64,000 nucleotides of DNA from Yponomeuta sedellus (taxonomy: Eukaryota > Arthropoda > Insecta > Lepidoptera > Yponomeutidae), in contig OW203734.1 in the NCBI GenBank assembly GCA_934045075.1, positions 8,033,516 to 8,097,515 on the forward strand, written 5' to 3'. The notes under the pieces are model-generated. The model worked only from the letters and a program-made list of their open reading frames with translations, made no database searches and had not been told where the DNA came from. A program made the position numbers and the translations under genes. Positions 1 through 9,843 of the stretch are shown here, piece after piece (within the stretch, counting starts at the first letter, position 1; each line of letters opens with the position of its first letter).

Positions 1-71
1 ATTAAGCCAAATTTGTCATAAGGAAAAACCTCAAAATATCATACAAAACATAATCTCACGCATATATCCCG

Positions 72-297
72 GAGCAACTACAGGCGCAGTCAGGTGCAGG
101 ATGGGTGACCGTCCCGTGACTACCGCTAGATTCGGTAGATGCATTTTTGCATTTTTTCGATCGCTTCCGTGCTTCGCAAGGCATGTTAAGGCGTTGGTGC
201 TGGCTGTCATGTAATGGCAGTCGTTAAGCCATGTCAGAGGCCTTGCTTAACTCAAGTGATTGATTCTATCACTCGGTTTGACTAGGCCACGAGCGCT
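72..297 (-). repeat. Family B dispersed repeat, partial
   Basis: This is the distal two thirds of a roughly 360-bp repeat (called B here) that recurs at 9.3, 10.2, 16.4, 19.7, 21.7, 28.5, 43.9, 45.7, 49.1 and 54.5 kb. Shared landmarks, read in reverse, are the GCTTAACTCAAGTGATTGAT block, the CACGGAAGCG block and the AGGCCTCTGACATGGCTTAA block. No A/B boxes or ORF are visible, so its class is unknown; a non-autonomous retroelement or a LINE 3' end are both possible. Confidence 0.8.
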
Positions 298-685
298 TCA
301 TATATATTTGTAATTAAGTATTATATCAAAAAGATGTAATGATTAAATTTGGTTAATGTCTGTCAAGATTGCGTAGACCGTACCATCTGGATCATTCCAT
401 TCTGTGCTTCTACACTAACGATTTCGCATACATTTTTTAGTAGAGTCATTAAGTTGTAAAACTATATATTTTAATAACAGTAACAAGATAAGATGGATGG
501 GAGAGAACCGCCATTTGCATAGAATGAAGATTTCTGTCTCTACCGATAATTACAACACTCTGTGACATCAATAAAACTGTGACGTGAGTTAGTGGTACAA
601 CACATGTTAATTATGTTTTTTTCCATACATACTTATTTTTCTTACTTTTCACCCGACTAAGCCATAATGAAGGTTAGTTAGACCT
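298..685. other. AT-rich non-coding stretch
   Basis: I see no open frame, RNA gene or repeat that I can match elsewhere in the window. Confidence 0.5.
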
Positions 686-737
686 AAGGTTTCCGCACTC
701 AGCCTCATCGTTGGGCCGTACGTAGCAAACGCCGAGG
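686..737 (-). repeat. 3' UTR stub of RNase-H type LINE
   Basis: The stretch matches the 3' UTR of the LINE fragment at 56.4 kb (shared motif GTTTCCGCACTCAGCCTCAT, with one or two changes) and a third copy at 21.12 kb in the other orientation. Confidence 0.6.
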
Positions 738-815
738 TATGGTTTCACTACAGACCCTAGGGTTTTCTCACGACGTTTTTCTTCACAGTGAGCGAATGGC
801 ATTGCTACTATAATC
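738..815 (-). repeat. SINE-body fragment
   Basis: The TTTTCTCACGACG...TTCTTCACAGTGAGCG block is also present at 35.63, 44.54 and 22.79 kb, where it sits inside tRNA-SINE-like bodies. Only a fragment remains here. Confidence 0.4.
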
Positions 816-1186
816 TTCTCGATTTAGCCTTGAAAATCTCTACTACAGACTATTTTAGACAGCGTGTTTAGAGGGACTCTTTTTTATAAATAAGCCACAT
901 TGTCATAATACATAAACATATTTCATCGTGTTGCCCATTCCAGAATTCGAATTATACGGAGTTGGGTACTCTGAATTACGTTGCTTCTGTGTCAAAGCTT
1001 CGAACTCAGGTTAGTAACAAACCTAGTGGGTCTAACTTACACGGTATACCCGTCCTTATACTTCCTTTTTGTCGAGTCAACCAAGTCAAGGATTTTTTCA
1101 CCATGTTTTCCAGACTTATTAGAACATCACAAACAATTTGACAACTTTTTACCCGCAAACAAAACACACTCAAATATATTTTATAG

Positions 1187-1890
1187 CAGTGGCTCTTAAC
1201 ATGTAGTCTGCGGACCCCTAGGGTGTCACGAGTAGCTGGATATCTCGCTGATTTTTGCGAATTCGCCTGCGCAGGATTATTATTTCAAGTAGTTTATATT
1301 AGCGTGGCGTAAAAAAGAACTTACATTATGACATTAAAATTATCACATAAATAATTTTTGGGTCGCGTTTCCTGTGGTCCTCCAGCTTTAAAAGTAATTT
1401 AAAAGAATTTTCCTCATCAAGTTTTTGAGTGAATATAAAGAAAGATTCTTAAGTAAATATCAAAAAAGGCATTGAAATATTTACTGCTTTTCGCAGCTAT
1501 TTATCTCTATCACAGTAAATATGTATAAAGTCTCTTTGAAAAAGCGTTCCCTGCTCGTATGGTACTAACAATAGACAGAACCGAAATCCTAACTTAGACG
1601 TAATGTCAACCCAAATATCACTCATGTACACGCAAAAACTCTAAATTAACCTTCACAGTATCGTATTTTTTTATTAATAATTTAGTTACTCAAATAAATG
1701 GTAGAATAGTTAGACACATAGAATATTATTTATTGTACACAGCAATTACAGTAACAGAAATTATATAAAAATATTTTACAATTGGCGGCCTTACGACATA
1801 TGGTACGATATTTTCACTGTTACTTGATAGTAAAGTTGTGGTTCATTACTGACAGGACTGCGGCTGAAAAAGGTTGGGAAACCCTGCCCT
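1187..1890. mobile_element. Possible decayed hAT-like non-autonomous element
   Basis: The left edge CAGTGGCTCTTAAC and the right edge, read in reverse as CAGGGTTTCCCAACC, resemble the inverted ends common in hAT MITEs. I could not find an 8-bp target duplication. The interval also contains a LINE 3' stub at 1718-1795. Treat as tentative. Confidence 0.22.
1718..1795 (-). repeat. LINE 3' end stub (family of the 3.5-kb element)
   Basis: In reverse it reads GGCCGCCAATTGTA... then GTACAATAAATAATATTC, matching the 3' UTR and poly(A)-signal region of the intact LINE at 6745-6893. It is a 5'-truncated dead copy. Confidence 0.65.
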
Positions 1891-2321
1891 TAAGGGTCAG
1901 AGTAGTAATTTAGTGTCAGTCATATGTCTCGCCAAGTGGGCGGACACTTGGACATTAGGCGTTTTAATAATACTTTTTACTTTCGACGAAAAACGGACGG
2001 AATTATCATAAAGTTGCCGCCAGATAGATTCGGTGACGCCCAAGGCAGATTGCGTGCTTTTTTAGAGGGATACCTACTGGAGTGTTTTTAATCTTCACGT
2101 ATGAAATTAAAATACCGATAGATAATTGTATGGTGCGGTTGTCAAACTTGTTGGAGGTGACTTTTAATGTTTTAGGCCTGTTTGACCTCTAGACGATGAA
2201 GGTGTGTAGAGACGCCTCACCTAATTGTAATAACTTTGGCCATTACATTTTCGTGGTGAGATAATTCATGCAGCGTCGAGCCGGATCACTAAGACGCTGC
2301 CGTGTCCGAGATTTTTTTTAC

Positions 2322-2402
2322 ATGGACTACGCCTAACCTTCCTCCAATGCAGGAAGGAACCCGTGCCCCAGCAGTGGGGACTTCCAAGGGTTGATGTCGA
2401 TG
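2322..2402 (-). repeat. Family B repeat, 5' part
   Basis: Contains the CCTAACCTTCC..GCAGGAAG..CCCGTGCCCCAGCAGTGGGG landmark of family B in reverse orientation. Confidence 0.7.
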
Positions 2403-2482
2403 TCGAGCTAGGCGTTCCCAGCATTCATCCCACCCTGACAGTTTAGTCGGCCTAGCTGGCAGGAAAGACCAGTCAATATGTA

Positions 2483-2660
2483 CGGAGCATTCCTAGCCGC
2501 GGATTTTCTCACGATGTTTTCCTTGACTTTGGCTACTACAAATTCACATGCAAATTTTAAAGTAAATATACATGAGTACATGACTGCACTGGTAGTCGAA
2601 CCTGGGTTTATCACTTCCGAGTCCATTGTTCTACCCGTTGTTGGGCTGATTACCTATATT
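2483..2660 (-). repeat. tRNA-SINE-like body with degenerate B box
   Basis: The TTTTCTCACGATGTTTTCCTT motif is followed by a tRNA-like tail (AGTCGAACCTGGGTTTATCA...TCTACCC). A second copy of the motif is at 22.79 kb. The 67-aa and 72-aa frames here are chance products of the repeat. Confidence 0.45.
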
Positions 2661-2691
2661 TTAGTGAAGCTATTTATTTGAAGAACATAAG

Positions 2692-2745
2692 AATTTTCTT
2701 TATTGTACACCGGAAAAAAACAAGTACAAATATTTACAAAGGTGC
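2692..2745 (-). repeat. LINE 3' tail stub
   Basis: Reverse complement of the GTACAATAAAGAA..TTCTTA tail of the 3.5-kb LINE family, including the conserved CCGGTGTAC motif. Confidence 0.55.
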
Positions 2746-2989
2746 ATACTACAAGGCATGACGAAAGATTTTTAAGTCCACTTCCACAACGTGGGAAGAC
2801 ATTATTTACAAAAAACCTATACTTCAGTAATCAAGTAAAGTTTAACGAAGACTAAAGCCATTTTTCTGTTTTTTTTTTAATCTGTTGGAAAACAGCTCGC
2901 AGTGTCATGGCGTCGAATCTGACGGCACGCCCAGGTAAACCAACATCGTAATCACTAGTAATCACAACAAAGCACGTGTGAAGTTCACC

Positions 2990-3085
2990 AATGTTAACCT
3001 AAGCGTGACGTCACGCAGCGTGATGGGTGTTTCAGTCAAAATGACTGAAAGCAGTATTATAATCTTTTATTTTATTGAAAATTTT
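2990..3085 (+). repeat. Family K repeat with TGACGTCA core
   Basis: A segment of about 90 bp is shared with 38507-38600 (reverse). The copies share GCGTGACGTCACG, then GTCAAAATGACTGA and TATAATCTTTTATTTTATT. TGACGTCA is a CRE-like palindrome. The class is unknown. Confidence 0.55.
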
Positions 3086-3189
3086 GCTAATCTCTTTTTA
3101 TTAAATAAAACTAAATCAGTGTTTTAAATCCTTTTTATATGTACTTTCCTCTAATATTGTAAATCTTTGATTATTTGATACACGCCTAT

Positions 3190-3292
3190 TGTGGGCCTTA
3201 TTGATAAAAGCAATTAAGACGAGTGAAATAAATGTAAATATAGAATAAGTAGCGGCGCTATTAATAAAAGCAATTTCTTTCAGACTCTTATT
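3190..3292 (-). repeat. Two inverted LINE 3'-UTR motifs upstream of the intact LINE
   Basis: GGGCCTTATTGATAAAAGCAATT (about 3195) and GCTATTAATAAAAGCAATTTCTTTCAG (about 3257) are each the reverse of the CTGAAAGAAATTGCTTTTAGCAATAAGGCC motif of the LINE 3' UTR at 6776. They mark older inverted stubs next to the full element. Confidence 0.5.
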
Positions 3293-3576
3293 TCTTTACC
3301 GTGTTTATATATAGTATAATTATACATGTATTTACAGGTATCAAACTAAGCTTATAAGTGATCGCGATTAGGTGCATCTGTTTAATATCTCTCGTGTTAA
3401 GCTTTTGCTTATTGTTATTTCTTTACGTAAATATTTTTTACCTGCTTAGTAAGCTATGTGCGTACAGCTGGCGGGTGGTCGAGTGTTGTATTTTAGTCGT
3501 CATATAATATAAATATTATTTACTTATTTATTTAACTATATTATTATATTTTACCTACATTTTCTTTTCATTATCT

Positions 3577-6516
3577 ATGTCTGATAATGACTGCAGTAAT
3601 TATTTATCATTTTCCTCCTCTTCGGATGGATTGAACGGTAGTGACTGCAGCTTTCATAGCATTCCCTCTCTCTCGGATAGTCTTGATTCCCAATTCTCCG
3701 ATTCACCTAAAAACTTCAACGTTATTCACATTAACGCACAGAGCATTCCTGCGCATTTCCCAGATATGCTGGCTTCCTTCGATGTAAAAAATTTACATGC
3801 CATTCTTGTTTCAGAATCTTGGCTTAAGCCTTGTCTTCCCTCTACTTCCTACTCTCTCCCAGGTTTTCATCTGATCCGTAATGACCGCACTGATGGTGGC
3901 GGAGGTGGCGTGGCCATTTATCTTAGAGCTCACATTCCTTATTCCATTGTTAGCGCATCAGCTCAGCCCCCACCTCCAAATGCGGGAGAACATCTATTTT
4001 TAGAGGTGCTCCTGTCACACACTAAGCTTTTACTCGGTGTTTACTATTGTCCTTCCTTACGTATTAATTTCTTTTCTTCCTTTGAAACTCTTGTGGAACA
4101 TCTAACACCCTCATATAATCACACCATCATAATGGGTGATTTTAATACCTGCCTTCTCAGAAAGGATCACCGTTCTTCTTCCTTTACATCTTTACTTCAA
4201 GCCTGTGACTTAGTGCCCCTTCCTCTTGATGCTACTCATCACTTCCCAAACAGCACCCCCTCTCTTCTAGATCTAGTAATAGTTTCCTCATCCCAACATG
4301 TTGCCGCACACGGTCAACTTGCTGCGGATGCGTTTTCATATCACGATTTGATCTTCCTCACGTACAAAATTCGTCCCCCTAAAGCTAAGCCGAGGATACT
4401 TCTTCAGCGGAATTTTGGTGGCATGGACCTGGACCGGCTCAGAGAAGACGCTTTGAGTACCGACTGGTCTGTGGTGGCTGGGGCGGATACCGTCGATGAG
4501 CAGATCTCCATTTTTAACACCCTTCTCACTGGTCTTTATGATATTCACGCACCAGTTCGCTCTGTAAAAGTACGTCATCTGCCGGCACCTTGGCTTACAG
4601 ATGACATCAGGTTAGCGATGCACCGGAAATCAGTTGCTAAATACAACTATAAGATTAAGCCAACAGACTACAACCGGGACCGATTTTTGAATTTGCGCAA
4701 TCACTGCAACAGGGTGTGTAGGGATGCGCAACGACGCCATATTCATAATTCTGTAGAGAACGGTGACCCAGCTAAAGTCTGGAAATTTCTAAAGTCTCTT
4801 GGAATTGGAAAACCGCGTCCAGACAAAATTTCTAATGACCTTGATGTCAACTCTCTTAATCGTCATTTCACATCTGCTTCTAATTTCAATGAAGCTACTA
4901 AAGCCGACACACTGAGCACTCTTTCAGCACTCCCAACTCCAGACTTTCCTTGCTTTTGTCTTAGTCAATTTTCCGATTGTGATGTTGAGAAGAGCATAGT
5001 TTCTATTACTTCTAGCGCTGTTGGTACCGATGGTATTAGTCGGAAAATGATTATTCCTATTTTAGACATTCTCCTCCCGGTTATCACAGGAATCCTCAAC
5101 AAGTCAACCTCAACTAGTGTCTTCCCGACAGTTTGGAAGGAAGCGCAAGTTACTCCACTGCCCAAAAAACCTAATCCTGCTACTTACTCCGACTATCGTC
5201 CCATTTCCATTCTTCCGTTCCTCTCCAAGGTCCTCGAACGCCTCATCCATTACCAACTTAGCATTTTCCTAAATAAAAACAATCTCCTTAATCCCTTTCA
5301 GTCTGGCTTTCGTCCCGGACATAGTACAGTTACCGCTCTCGTCAAAATTACTGACGACATTAAACTGGGCATGGAAAAAGGTGAGGTCACTGTGCTTGCG
5401 TTGCTGGATTTCAGCAACGCGTTCAACGCAGTGGACTTCGACGTCTTGTTGGGGATACTGTGCTCTCTCAACATATCTCCGATGGTAATTGACTGGTTTC
5501 GTAGTTACTTGCAAGGGCGCCGGCAGCGTATACGTATCGACGAATCCTTTTCTGCGTGGAGTGATACTACTGCCGGTGTGCCGCAAGGTGGCGTGTTGTC
5601 TCCTCTTCTCTTCGCTATCTTCATAAACAATATTTCGAAAGCAATTACTTCTTCCTACCACCTTTATGCTGATGATCTTCAAATTTATACACGGTCTCCC
5701 GTAGAGAGTTTGCCCTTGGCCATTGCTAGATCAAACGCCGATCTTAATCGAATTCTAGATTGGAGCAATTCATACGGCTTAAAAGTTAATCCCATTAAAA
5801 CGCAGGTTATTGTCATCGGCAGTCCAAAAATGCTAACTAGAATCGATTGGGAGAAGCTACCACAAATTGAATTTGACGGTGTATTAATACCATACAGTGA
5901 GAGGGTGAAAAACTTGGGGATTATCATGGACAGGTGTATGTCCTGGGTGCCGCAACTGGCGGAAGTGAGCCGGAAAATGTTCGCTTCGGCGGCTTCTCTG
6001 AGAAGGTTACGGAATTTCCTGCCAACTGCCACTAAGATTGCGCTTGCGCAATCTCTGTTGCTACCTATCCTCGACTATGCTGATGCCAGCTATCTAGACT
6101 TAACTGAAGAGCAACTAAACAAACTTGAGCGCCTCCAAAACTTTGCTATAAGGTTTATATTTGGCTTGCGTAAATATGACCACATTTCCGAATTTCGCGC
6201 TAAGCTCAAATGGCTCCCCATCCGCCTCCGCAGGAATGCTCACATCCTTTCGCTGCTGTACTCAGTGCTGTTCAATCCAGCCACTGCTCTTTACCTCAAA
6301 GAGCGCTTTAGTTTCCTGAGTGACTCCTATAGCCGGGCACTACGATCCGACCAGACTTTAGCGCTGAAAACACCAAGTCATACGACAAGGTTTTTCAGTA
6401 GCTCATTTACTGTAAGGGCCGCCCGGCTGTGGAATGACCTGCCGGTTGAAATAAGGCGCTCCCCATCTCCGGCTATATTTAAAGCCAGAGTAATGGAATT
6501 CCTTCTGTCTAATTAA
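3577..6516 (+). CDS. LINE ORF2: endonuclease-reverse transcriptase
   Basis: The 979-aa protein would nick genomic DNA and copy the element's RNA into the nick (target-primed reverse transcription). Residues 1-45 are serine-rich and unlike known domains. An exonuclease-endonuclease-phosphatase domain follows (about 46-265): N53 in HINAQS, catalytic E80 in SESW, GDFN at 187-190, D232 in LLDLVIV and H256 in SYHDLI. The reverse transcriptase spans roughly 500-760, with RPISILPFLSKVLERL, DFSNAF (D611), GVPQGG (667-671) and LYADD (D699, D700). The C terminus has the usual ARLWNDLPVEIRR motif near 945-957. No RNase H or CCHC knuckle is visible. There is no stop or frameshift in the frame and all catalytic residues are present, so the protein may be functional. 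The ATG at 3577 is the first in frame; a start a few codons downstream would change only the serine-rich leader. Confidence 0.95.
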   Translation: MSDNDCSNYLSFSSSSDGLNGSDCSFHSIPSLSDSLDSQFSDSPKNFNVIHINAQSIPAHFPDMLASFDVKNLHAILVSESWLKPCLPSTSYSLPGFHLIRNDRTDGGGGGVAIYLRAHIPYSIVSASAQPPPPNAGEHLFLEVLLSHTKLLLGVYYCPSLRINFFSSFETLVEHLTPSYNHTIIMGDFNTCLLRKDHRSSSFTSLLQACDLVPLPLDATHHFPNSTPSLLDLVIVSSSQHVAAHGQLAADAFSYHDLIFLTYKIRPPKAKPRILLQRNFGGMDLDRLREDALSTDWSVVAGADTVDEQISIFNTLLTGLYDIHAPVRSVKVRHLPAPWLTDDIRLAMHRKSVAKYNYKIKPTDYNRDRFLNLRNHCNRVCRDAQRRHIHNSVENGDPAKVWKFLKSLGIGKPRPDKISNDLDVNSLNRHFTSASNFNEATKADTLSTLSALPTPDFPCFCLSQFSDCDVEKSIVSITSSAVGTDGISRKMIIPILDILLPVITGILNKSTSTSVFPTVWKEAQVTPLPKKPNPATYSDYRPISILPFLSKVLERLIHYQLSIFLNKNNLLNPFQSGFRPGHSTVTALVKITDDIKLGMEKGEVTVLALLDFSNAFNAVDFDVLLGILCSLNISPMVIDWFRSYLQGRRQRIRIDESFSAWSDTTAGVPQGGVLSPLLFAIFINNISKAITSSYHLYADDLQIYTRSPVESLPLAIARSNADLNRILDWSNSYGLKVNPIKTQVIVIGSPKMLTRIDWEKLPQIEFDGVLIPYSERVKNLGIIMDRCMSWVPQLAEVSRKMFASAASLRRLRNFLPTATKIALAQSLLLPILDYADASYLDLTEEQLNKLERLQNFAIRFIFGLRKYDHISEFRAKLKWLPIRLRRNAHILSLLYSVLFNPATALYLKERFSFLSDSYSRALRSDQTLALKTPSHTTRFFSSSFTVRAARLWNDLPVEIRRSPSPAIFKARVMEFLLSN

Positions 6517-6744
6517 GTAATTTTGCTGTAAGTAGTCATTCACTTCTCTTTACATATATATTATGTAGGTATATAACCTTTTCTTGTTCATATAACACAC
6601 TTGTTATAAGACACTATTTATGTATGTATATGTAGATATTTATTTAGAGTATTTAAGTATGATTTATGTAAGTTTATTATTAGGTACGTATACGTACTTT
6701 TGTCTATTAATATTCGTATTTGCACCGGCTACCCGTATCTATTT

Positions 6745-6893
6745 CTCCTCGGCAAATTCTCCAATTTGAGGTTGCCTGAAAGAAATTGCTTTTAGCAATA
6801 AGGCCGCCAATTGTATTTGATCTTTTGTATCTGCCGTTTTTGTAACTATTTTTCCGGTATACAATAAAGAATATTCTTATCTTATCTTATCTT
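6745..6893 (+). other. LINE 3' UTR end with AATAAA and TCTTA tail
   Basis: Contains GAAAGAAATTGCTTTTAGCAATAAGGCCGCCAATTGTA (in pieces), a poly(A)-like AATAAA and a TCTTATCTTATCTTATCTTA microsatellite tail. It is the reference for stubs at 1718, 2692, 16985, 49758, 55256 and 60265. Confidence 0.8.
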
Positions 6894-6959
6894 AATATTT
6901 TCCCTGCCCCTTATAGTGGTGATATTTATATTTCTATTTTAATATGTGTATGCTGCACA

Positions 6960-7225
6960 AAACTTATTTAGAGGCCACTCATGCCGGGATTCGAACCCGC
7001 GACCTCTGGCTATCCATGCCAGCGCTTTTTCCAGCTGCCTGTACGTAATACAGCGAATATGGTAAAGAGGTTCGAAATTTTGCTGATGCTGGTGAGTCGC
7101 TCATTAGCCCAGTTGGAAAGAGCGCTGGCACTGATAGCCAGTGGAATATTTAGCCTCTAAATAGGTTTTTAAAATTGTCCTTAGCACGGGTTAGTGCATT
7201 TAAAAAAAAGAATATAATCATGTGT
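6960..7225. repeat. Family A tRNA-SINE, inverted pair (A1)
   Basis: The left part (6960-7039) is a reverse-oriented SINE with GATTCGAACCCGCGACCTCT as its reversed B box. The right part (7040-7225) is forward: leader, A-box region (TTAGCCCAGTTGGAAAGAGC), a damaged body lacking the B box, and a tail through TAAATAGGTTTTT and GCACGGGTTAGTGC. Confidence 0.8.
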
Positions 7226-7229
7226 ATGT

Positions 7230-7910
7230 TGTATTCCACGTGATGAGTCTATATTAATGTGTAAGTTTATAGAAGGTATACCTTCTATGAAATTTTTTTT
7301 TAAATATGATTTTATATTTGTTTGCTCGCCTACCGACCCTTTCTTCTACTTCCTGTCGTTGACATTTTCTTCCAATTTTCGAAAATGCTTATAGCATTCA
7401 GTCCATCACATTGAAATTTAAGTGCAATAATAGTTGCAATACAAAAAAAATAACATTTTATCTAACCACCTTAATATCTTATGCAAACGACATTGACCTA
7501 ACACCATTTCAATACGGGAGCAGATCCAAACAGACCTAATCACCGCGAAATAAAACTCAGTTTTAACGCGACAAAGCTGAAATGTCACGTAGTTAATCGC
7601 AGTCATCTGCTTTGCATAATGCGACCAATTAACGTTGGCATGCTAATGGGTAATAGAATTATGGAACAATGGGCGTGCGGTAAGCTTCGAGGTGACAATG
7701 TCATTGTTTAAAACATAAACTGTGAAGATAAACGCAACAGAAGGTTGTTTCCTACGTAGGCTGTACGACGCAGCGACGCGACTCGCTGCGTCGTTTTAAG
7801 TTCTTAAAAGGTCACTTTCCAATGACTCTAAAAAGTGTTCTATAATCATAACCTAAAAATAAATACATCTGAAATATGACTTTCTATTATATGATGTACA
7901 CACATTTTTT
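7230..7910. other. Non-coding stretch with a 12-bp hairpin at 7765-7794
   Basis: Mostly unique AT-rich sequence. The only structure seen is a perfect stem ACGACGCAGCGA / TCGCTGCGTCGT with a 6-nt loop. Confidence 0.5.
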
Positions 7911-7912
7911 AA

Positions 7913-8020
7913 GTAGTCTATATACGCCCTACTACAGGACACAGGCCTTCTCTCAGAGAGAGAGAGAGAGAATGGGCTTAATTATCAAAGCGCTATTTGA
8001 ACACTACTGCTCTTTTCAAA
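7913..8020 (-). repeat. Family C SINE tail with (AG)n
   Basis: Carries the CGCCCTACTACAGGACACAGGCC...(AG)n...ATGGGCTTAATTA block that ends family C SINEs at 11.3, 22.2, 27.4, 35.5, 55.4 and 62.2 kb. Confidence 0.7.
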
Positions 8021-8427
8021 TTGCCACTAAATCATTGAGTCAGTCAATTGCATCCAATATAGCGAAATTTTAATATTTTATGGCCAAAATACGCGAGACT
8101 TGTACCATCATACTACCTAAAGCTACTGTTACAATTTTACCTTTGTTAATTCAAGTCACCATGACAGTCTAAGTTTTCTTAGACAGTCCTTCTGTTTAGT
8201 TTTTTGTTTGTTGCAATTTTGTACGTAGCATTGATTTCTTCATCAGATTTGTGCTGAAGCACCTAGTAACATAGTAATTGCTTGTAACGTGCCATTCTTA
8301 AGTGCACATTTGCATAATTTGCATTGTCAACTATTTGTTTGAGATTTGCACTTGACTGTTGACTTGGAGATTTTTGTTGTAAATTCGTCTTTAACGGAAC
8401 TGGTTAGATTACCAGGATTAAAAGGTT

Positions 8428-8535
8428 AAATGGTAGCCCAGTTGGTGGAACAATGGACTCGGAAGCAAGAGACCCAGGATCGATCCCCAGTGCAGGCATG
8501 CACATTACTTTGTTTAATTTCAAAGTTACCTGCAT
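8428..8535 (+). repeat. Family C SINE head (tRNA-like)
   Basis: The A-box-like GGTAGCCCAGTTGGTGGAAC and B-box-like GGATCGATCCC are followed by the CATGCACATTACTTTG body start of family C. The 65-aa frame over it is a shadow of the repeat. Confidence 0.6.
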
Positions 8536-8671
8536 CTTCTTCTTCTTACCGTACAGAGGTCCTCAAGAAGAGGTTTTATTGTAGGCTGATGTTGCATGCC
8601 TCACGGTGTTACCTTACGAAAATGTAGTACCAAATCACACGCTAGCTGTGTTATTAGTAACAGGAAAACAT

Positions 8672-8912
8672 TGGATTATTTAGATGACTGGAATTAAAGT
8701 CAGTACAATGCACGAGTTCTATGTTTTATAATAAATACATTAACTCTGTTAATTAAGGACTTTGTAACGACTAAGATTGGAGTTGTTTTTTCCAATTTTT
8801 CTTCAAAATTATCTAGATTTTGATATGGACACCTATTTTGAATTGTAACGCTCACTAAGCTACAGTTTCTACGTTACTTTAAATAAAACCTTTTCATTTA
8901 TTTTTTTTCATT
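8672..8912 (+). repeat. Family N retroelement 3' end
   Basis: A segment of about 230 bp is shared with 23403-23640 (reverse) and 61525-61750 (forward). It runs from GGAATTAAAGTCAGTACAATG through CTCTGTTAATTAAGGACTT to AATAAAACCTTTTCATTTA, with a CATTT-rich tail. It looks like the 3' end of a polyadenylated retroelement; no ORF remains. Confidence 0.65.
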
Positions 8913-8924
8913 TGTGAGAAATCC

Positions 8925-9062
8925 CTTGGCATGGTTGGCTCCGCACGTATTGACTAGTCTTACCTGTGGGCTAGACCGACTAATCTGTGTGGATGGTATA
9001 GGTGCCGGTCCCCCATATTGTGAGTGAAGATGCCACCAGACGCTGTATAAATCATCTCATTG
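8925..9062 (-). repeat. Family D repeat
   Basis: Shares the GGCTCCGCACGTATTGACTAG and CAGACGCTGTATAAATCA blocks with 17186-17305 and 44350-44580 (other orientation). Confidence 0.55.
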
Positions 9063-9255
9063 CATAAATGCCAAGGTTGATGTGCTGTTGACTGTACCTA
9101 AACCATACATTCGCATAATTTTTTGTTAGAATTTCGTTCTTAACGTAACTGATTACAATGCGTAAAGTATGTAAAGATTGATGTGCCGTCAAGTGTACTT
9201 AAACCAGTGCTTTCCGGTTTCCAAATCAACACGTCTCAGACAGGTAAGCATCCGA

Positions 9256-9593
9256 TAATATCAATCGATATCAGCTCTTTGTATGTACCCACTGTGGTAT
9301 CACGGGCCTCTTCCTTCCTGTAGGAAGGTTAGGCCATACTCCACCACGGAGGCCAAGTCCGGGTTGTTGGAAGATTGTAAGATAGCGGTGGGCCTACTGT
9401 CACAAGTTATCAAGCCGCCAAAAACGCCTCTGACATGGCTTAACGAATGCCATTACATGGCAGCCGGCACCATCGGCGTAACTCCCTCGCGAAGCACGGA
9501 AGTGATTGGAAAAATCGGTCTAGCGGTAGTCACGGGACGCTCACCCATAAAGCACCTGGCCGCGCCTGTTGTTGCTTAGCTCAAGTGATTGAT
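9256..9593 (+). repeat. Family B repeat, near full length, interrupted at its 3' end
   Basis: The order of blocks is complete from GATATCAGCTCTTTGTATGT to TCAAGTGATTGAT. The repeat is then broken by a 250-bp insertion and resumes at 9844 with TCAAGTGATTGATTCCAATC. The 98-aa frame across it is not a gene. Confidence 0.8.
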
Positions 9594-9843
9594 AGTATTT
9601 TCTAAGGTTAACACGAGCTGTAGACATAATTAAAACTGTTTTTATACGGATTTATGCTCGTTTATTACATTTTTACAATTTTCCAACGTTTCGGCACTTT
9701 TTCAGGTGCCGTGGTCCCGGATGACTCCTCCGGGATGAGGATGATGAGTCATCCGGGACCACGGCACCTGAAAAAGTGCCGAAACGTTGGAAAATTGTAA
9801 AAATGTAATAAACGAGCATAAATCCGTATAAAAACAGTTTTAA
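9594..9843. mobile_element. Palindromic retroelement-like insertion with 13-bp target duplication
   Basis: The insertion sits between two copies of TCAAGTGATTGAT (9581-9593 and 9844-9856). A 35-nt lead is followed by two 99-nt arms (9629-9727 and 9746-9844) that are perfect reverse complements around an 18-nt centre. Each arm ends, reading outward, in AATGTAATAAACGAGCATAA and then AAAAACAGTTTTAAT. A single diverged arm occurs at 47116-47182, so the arm is a dispersed element in its own right, probably a retroelement 3' end. The long target duplication argues for target-primed insertion. Confidence 0.75.

Larger units (their letters stand above)
3300..6893 (+). mobile_element. Non-LTR retrotransposon (LINE), apparently coding-intact
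   Basis: The element holds one long ORF with endonuclease and reverse transcriptase. A 3' UTR of about 375 bp follows and ends in GTACAATAAAGAATATTC and then a TCTTA-repeat tail at 6867-6893. The 5' boundary is estimated; no ORF1 (gag-like, CCHC) is seen upstream, so the copy is either 5'-truncated or belongs to a single-ORF lineage. Many 3' stubs in the window share its UTR. The family lies in the CR1/Jockey-type branch; I cannot fix the clade by eye. Confidence 0.85.

Noticed and set aside
4336..6032. Minus-strand frames opposite the LINE ORF
   Set aside because: Shadows of the reverse-transcriptase gene; no motif of their own.
7765..7794. Hairpin read as a transcription terminator
   Set aside because: Bacterial-type terminators do not apply in this eukaryotic context, and no gene ends here.
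9283..9579. 98-aa and similar frames over family B copies
   Set aside because: The same nucleotide blocks recur in both orientations with frameshifts, so the frames are not under coding constraint.
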